A stretch of 5,297 nt of DNA from Coriobacteriia bacterium (GTDB taxonomy: Bacteria > Actinomycetota > Coriobacteriia > Anaerosomatales > JAUVQN01): contig JAUVQN010000101.1 in NCBI GenBank assembly GCA_030598125.1, positions 1-5,297 of the forward strand. Direction: 5' to 3'. The first letter of the stretch is position 1. Every line of letters starts with the position of its first letter. Below are positions 4,289-5,297 of the stretch, one piece after another. A program made the position numbers and the translations under genes. The notes below the pieces were generated by a model. The model worked only from the letters and a program-made list of their open reading frames with translations, was not told where the DNA came from and searched no databases.

Positions 4289-5297
4289 CTACCCGCCATA
4301 CAAGGGGGACAACGCCCTCAAACGCGCCACGATCCCCGGCAGCACCTCCATGAGGCGGTCGACGTCCGACGCCTCGTTGAACCTGCCGAACGTGAGCTCC
4401 AGCGAACCATGCGCCTCCTCGTGCAGGAGACCGCACGAGATGAGGGTGTGGGACGGCTCGAGCGTCTTGGACGAGCAGGCGGACCCGGTCGAGACGGAGA
4501 TCCCTTCGTCCTTGAGCGACAACAGGAGCGACTCACCCTCGATGCCCTCGAAGCGGAAGTGCGCGTTGTTCGCCAGCCGCTCGGTGGCGTGCCCGTTCAG
4601 GTGCGAGTCGGGTATCTCGCTGAGCACCGACTCGATCGTCCGGTCGCGATACTCGCGGAAGCGGACCACTTCGGCATCCATCACGTCCGCCATGATGCCC
4701 GCGGCCACGGCCATGCCGACGATCGACGCCACGTCTTCGGTGCCCGACCGGAGGCCGCGCTCCTGCCCGCCGCCGATCATGAGCGGCGCGAGCCGGGTCC
4801 CTTTGCGCACGTAGAGCGCACCGAGCCCCCGGGGGCCATAGAGGTCGTTGCTCGAGAGCGACATGAGGTCCACCGCGACCTCACCGACGTCTATCGGGAG
4901 CAACCCCTGGGCGGCGACAGCGTCGGTGTGCAGCGCGATGCCGCTGCCGTCGAGCATCTCGGCGATCTCGCCCATCGGCTGCACGGTCCCGATCTCATCG
5001 TTCGCCCAGCCGATGGAGACGAGGATCGTCTCGTCCGTGATGCGTGCTCGGAGCTTCGTCGGAGACACGCGCCCGAACTGGTCGATCGGGACGCGCGTCA
5101 CCCGGAACCCGTTCTTCTCCAGCCACTTCGCGATGTTGAGCACCGAGATGTGCTCGGGCTCCGAGATCACGACGTGATCGCCTTTGCGCTTGTTGCGCTG
5201 GCAGTAGCCGATGATGCCGAGGTTGTTCGACTCCGTCGCGCCGGACGTGAAGACGATCTCGTCGGCCCGGGCGCCGAAGAAGCGAGCCACGCGCTCG
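4289..5297 (-). CDS. nifS: NifS/IscS-type cysteine desulfurase homologue lacking the PLP lysine (5' end outside window)
   Basis: This is a fold-type I, class V aminotransferase-family protein. Normal members use PLP to take sulfur from cysteine and pass it as persulfide to the IscU/NifU scaffold. The frame is open to the window edge, so about 60 N-terminal residues are missing. Numbering from the GTG at 5290 (not the true start), the visible family features are SGATESNN (16-23), the PLP-stacking His in PEHIS (H47), HTD (121-123), GGGQERGLRSGTED (173-186) and the mobile-loop cysteine in STGSAC (C272), followed by LEPSH and LTFGRF. The segment normally reading S-x-H-K-x-Y-G-P is S146-S-N148-D149-L-Y-G-P (codon D149 at 4844-4846), so the Schiff-base lysine is absent. 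The usual D-A-x-Q has A126 instead of Gln, and NNE reads NDE (97-99). From memory, Archaeoglobus fulgidus IscS also has Asp for this Lys and was reported without desulfurase activity. It lies upstream of nifU, probably in one operon. Fold assignment is secure; enzymatic activity is doubtful. Confidence 0.93.
   Translation of the reverse strand, partial: ERVARFFGARADEIVFTSGATESNNLGIIGYCQRNKRKGDHVVISEPEHISVLNIAKWLEKNGFRVTRVPIDQFGRVSPTKLRARITDETILVSIGWANDEIGTVQPMGEIAEMLDGSGIALHTDAVAAQGLLPIDVGEVAVDLMSLSSNDLYGPRGLGALYVRKGTRLAPLMIGGGQERGLRSGTEDVASIVGMAVAAGIMADVMDAEVVRFREYRDRTIESVLSEIPDSHLNGHATERLANNAHFRFEGIEGESLLLSLKDEGISVSTGSACSSKTLEPSHTLISCGLLHEEAHGSLELTFGRFNEASDVDRLMEVLPGIVARLRALSPLYGG

Noticed and set aside
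4841..4861. Loss of the NifS lysine as a simple sequencing error or frameshift
   Set aside because: The frame and flanking conservation are intact, and two neighbouring codons (His and Lys to Asn and Asp) differ at several bases, which a single miscall cannot explain. Other pocket positions are changed too.

Overview
The window is GC-rich bacterial DNA (long GC-rich ORF shadows on both strands, a GTG start at rsgA and probably at its upstream neighbour). Five protein genes are supported and fill nearly all of it. A NifS-NifU pair without other ISC components nearby and the long RsgA variant would suit a high-GC, probably anaerobic bacterium such as a Coriobacteriia-like actinomycete. That lineage guess rests on general resemblance only. 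No RNA gene, insertion sequence, CRISPR array or phage signature was seen.

Layout. Positions 1-73 are poly-C-rich, non-coding sequence at the window edge. Positions 74-1893 hold a minus-strand pair: an unrecognised membrane-anchored protein with a long acidic linker (1144-1893), followed with a 1-base stop/start overlap by rsgA, the circularly permuted GTPase of 30S ribosome maturation (74-1144). A 202-bp divergent intergenic region (1894-2095) separates this pair from a plus-strand gene (2096-3406). That gene encodes an exported bactofilin-like repeat domain with 17-residue periodicity, joined to a C-terminal multi-pass membrane domain. It converges, with only 27 bp between stop codons, on a minus-strand pair: a NifS/IscS-type cysteine desulfurase homologue (4289-5297, its N-terminus beyond the window) followed by a NifU/IscU-type Fe-S scaffold (3434-4225).

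The most interesting part is this NifS-NifU pair. The NifS homologue keeps the mobile-loop cysteine, the PLP-stacking histidine and the RSGT motif. Where cysteine desulfurases have the PLP-binding lysine (S-x-H-K-x-Y-G-P), it reads S-S-N-D-L-Y-G-P, so lysine is replaced by aspartate. Two other pocket positions also differ. The NifU partner has an intact scaffold domain (three cysteines, the aspartate and LPPVK). Fused to it is a C-terminal domain that aligns by eye with the NADPH-binding domain of thioredoxin reductase, but with the redox CxxC, the glycine-rich loop and the HRR motif all replaced. The pair therefore looks like an Fe-S assembly module in which two enzyme folds have lost catalytic residues while their reading frames stay intact. 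One reading is a structural or docking role, with sulfide supplied another way. That is inference and needs database comparison and biochemistry.
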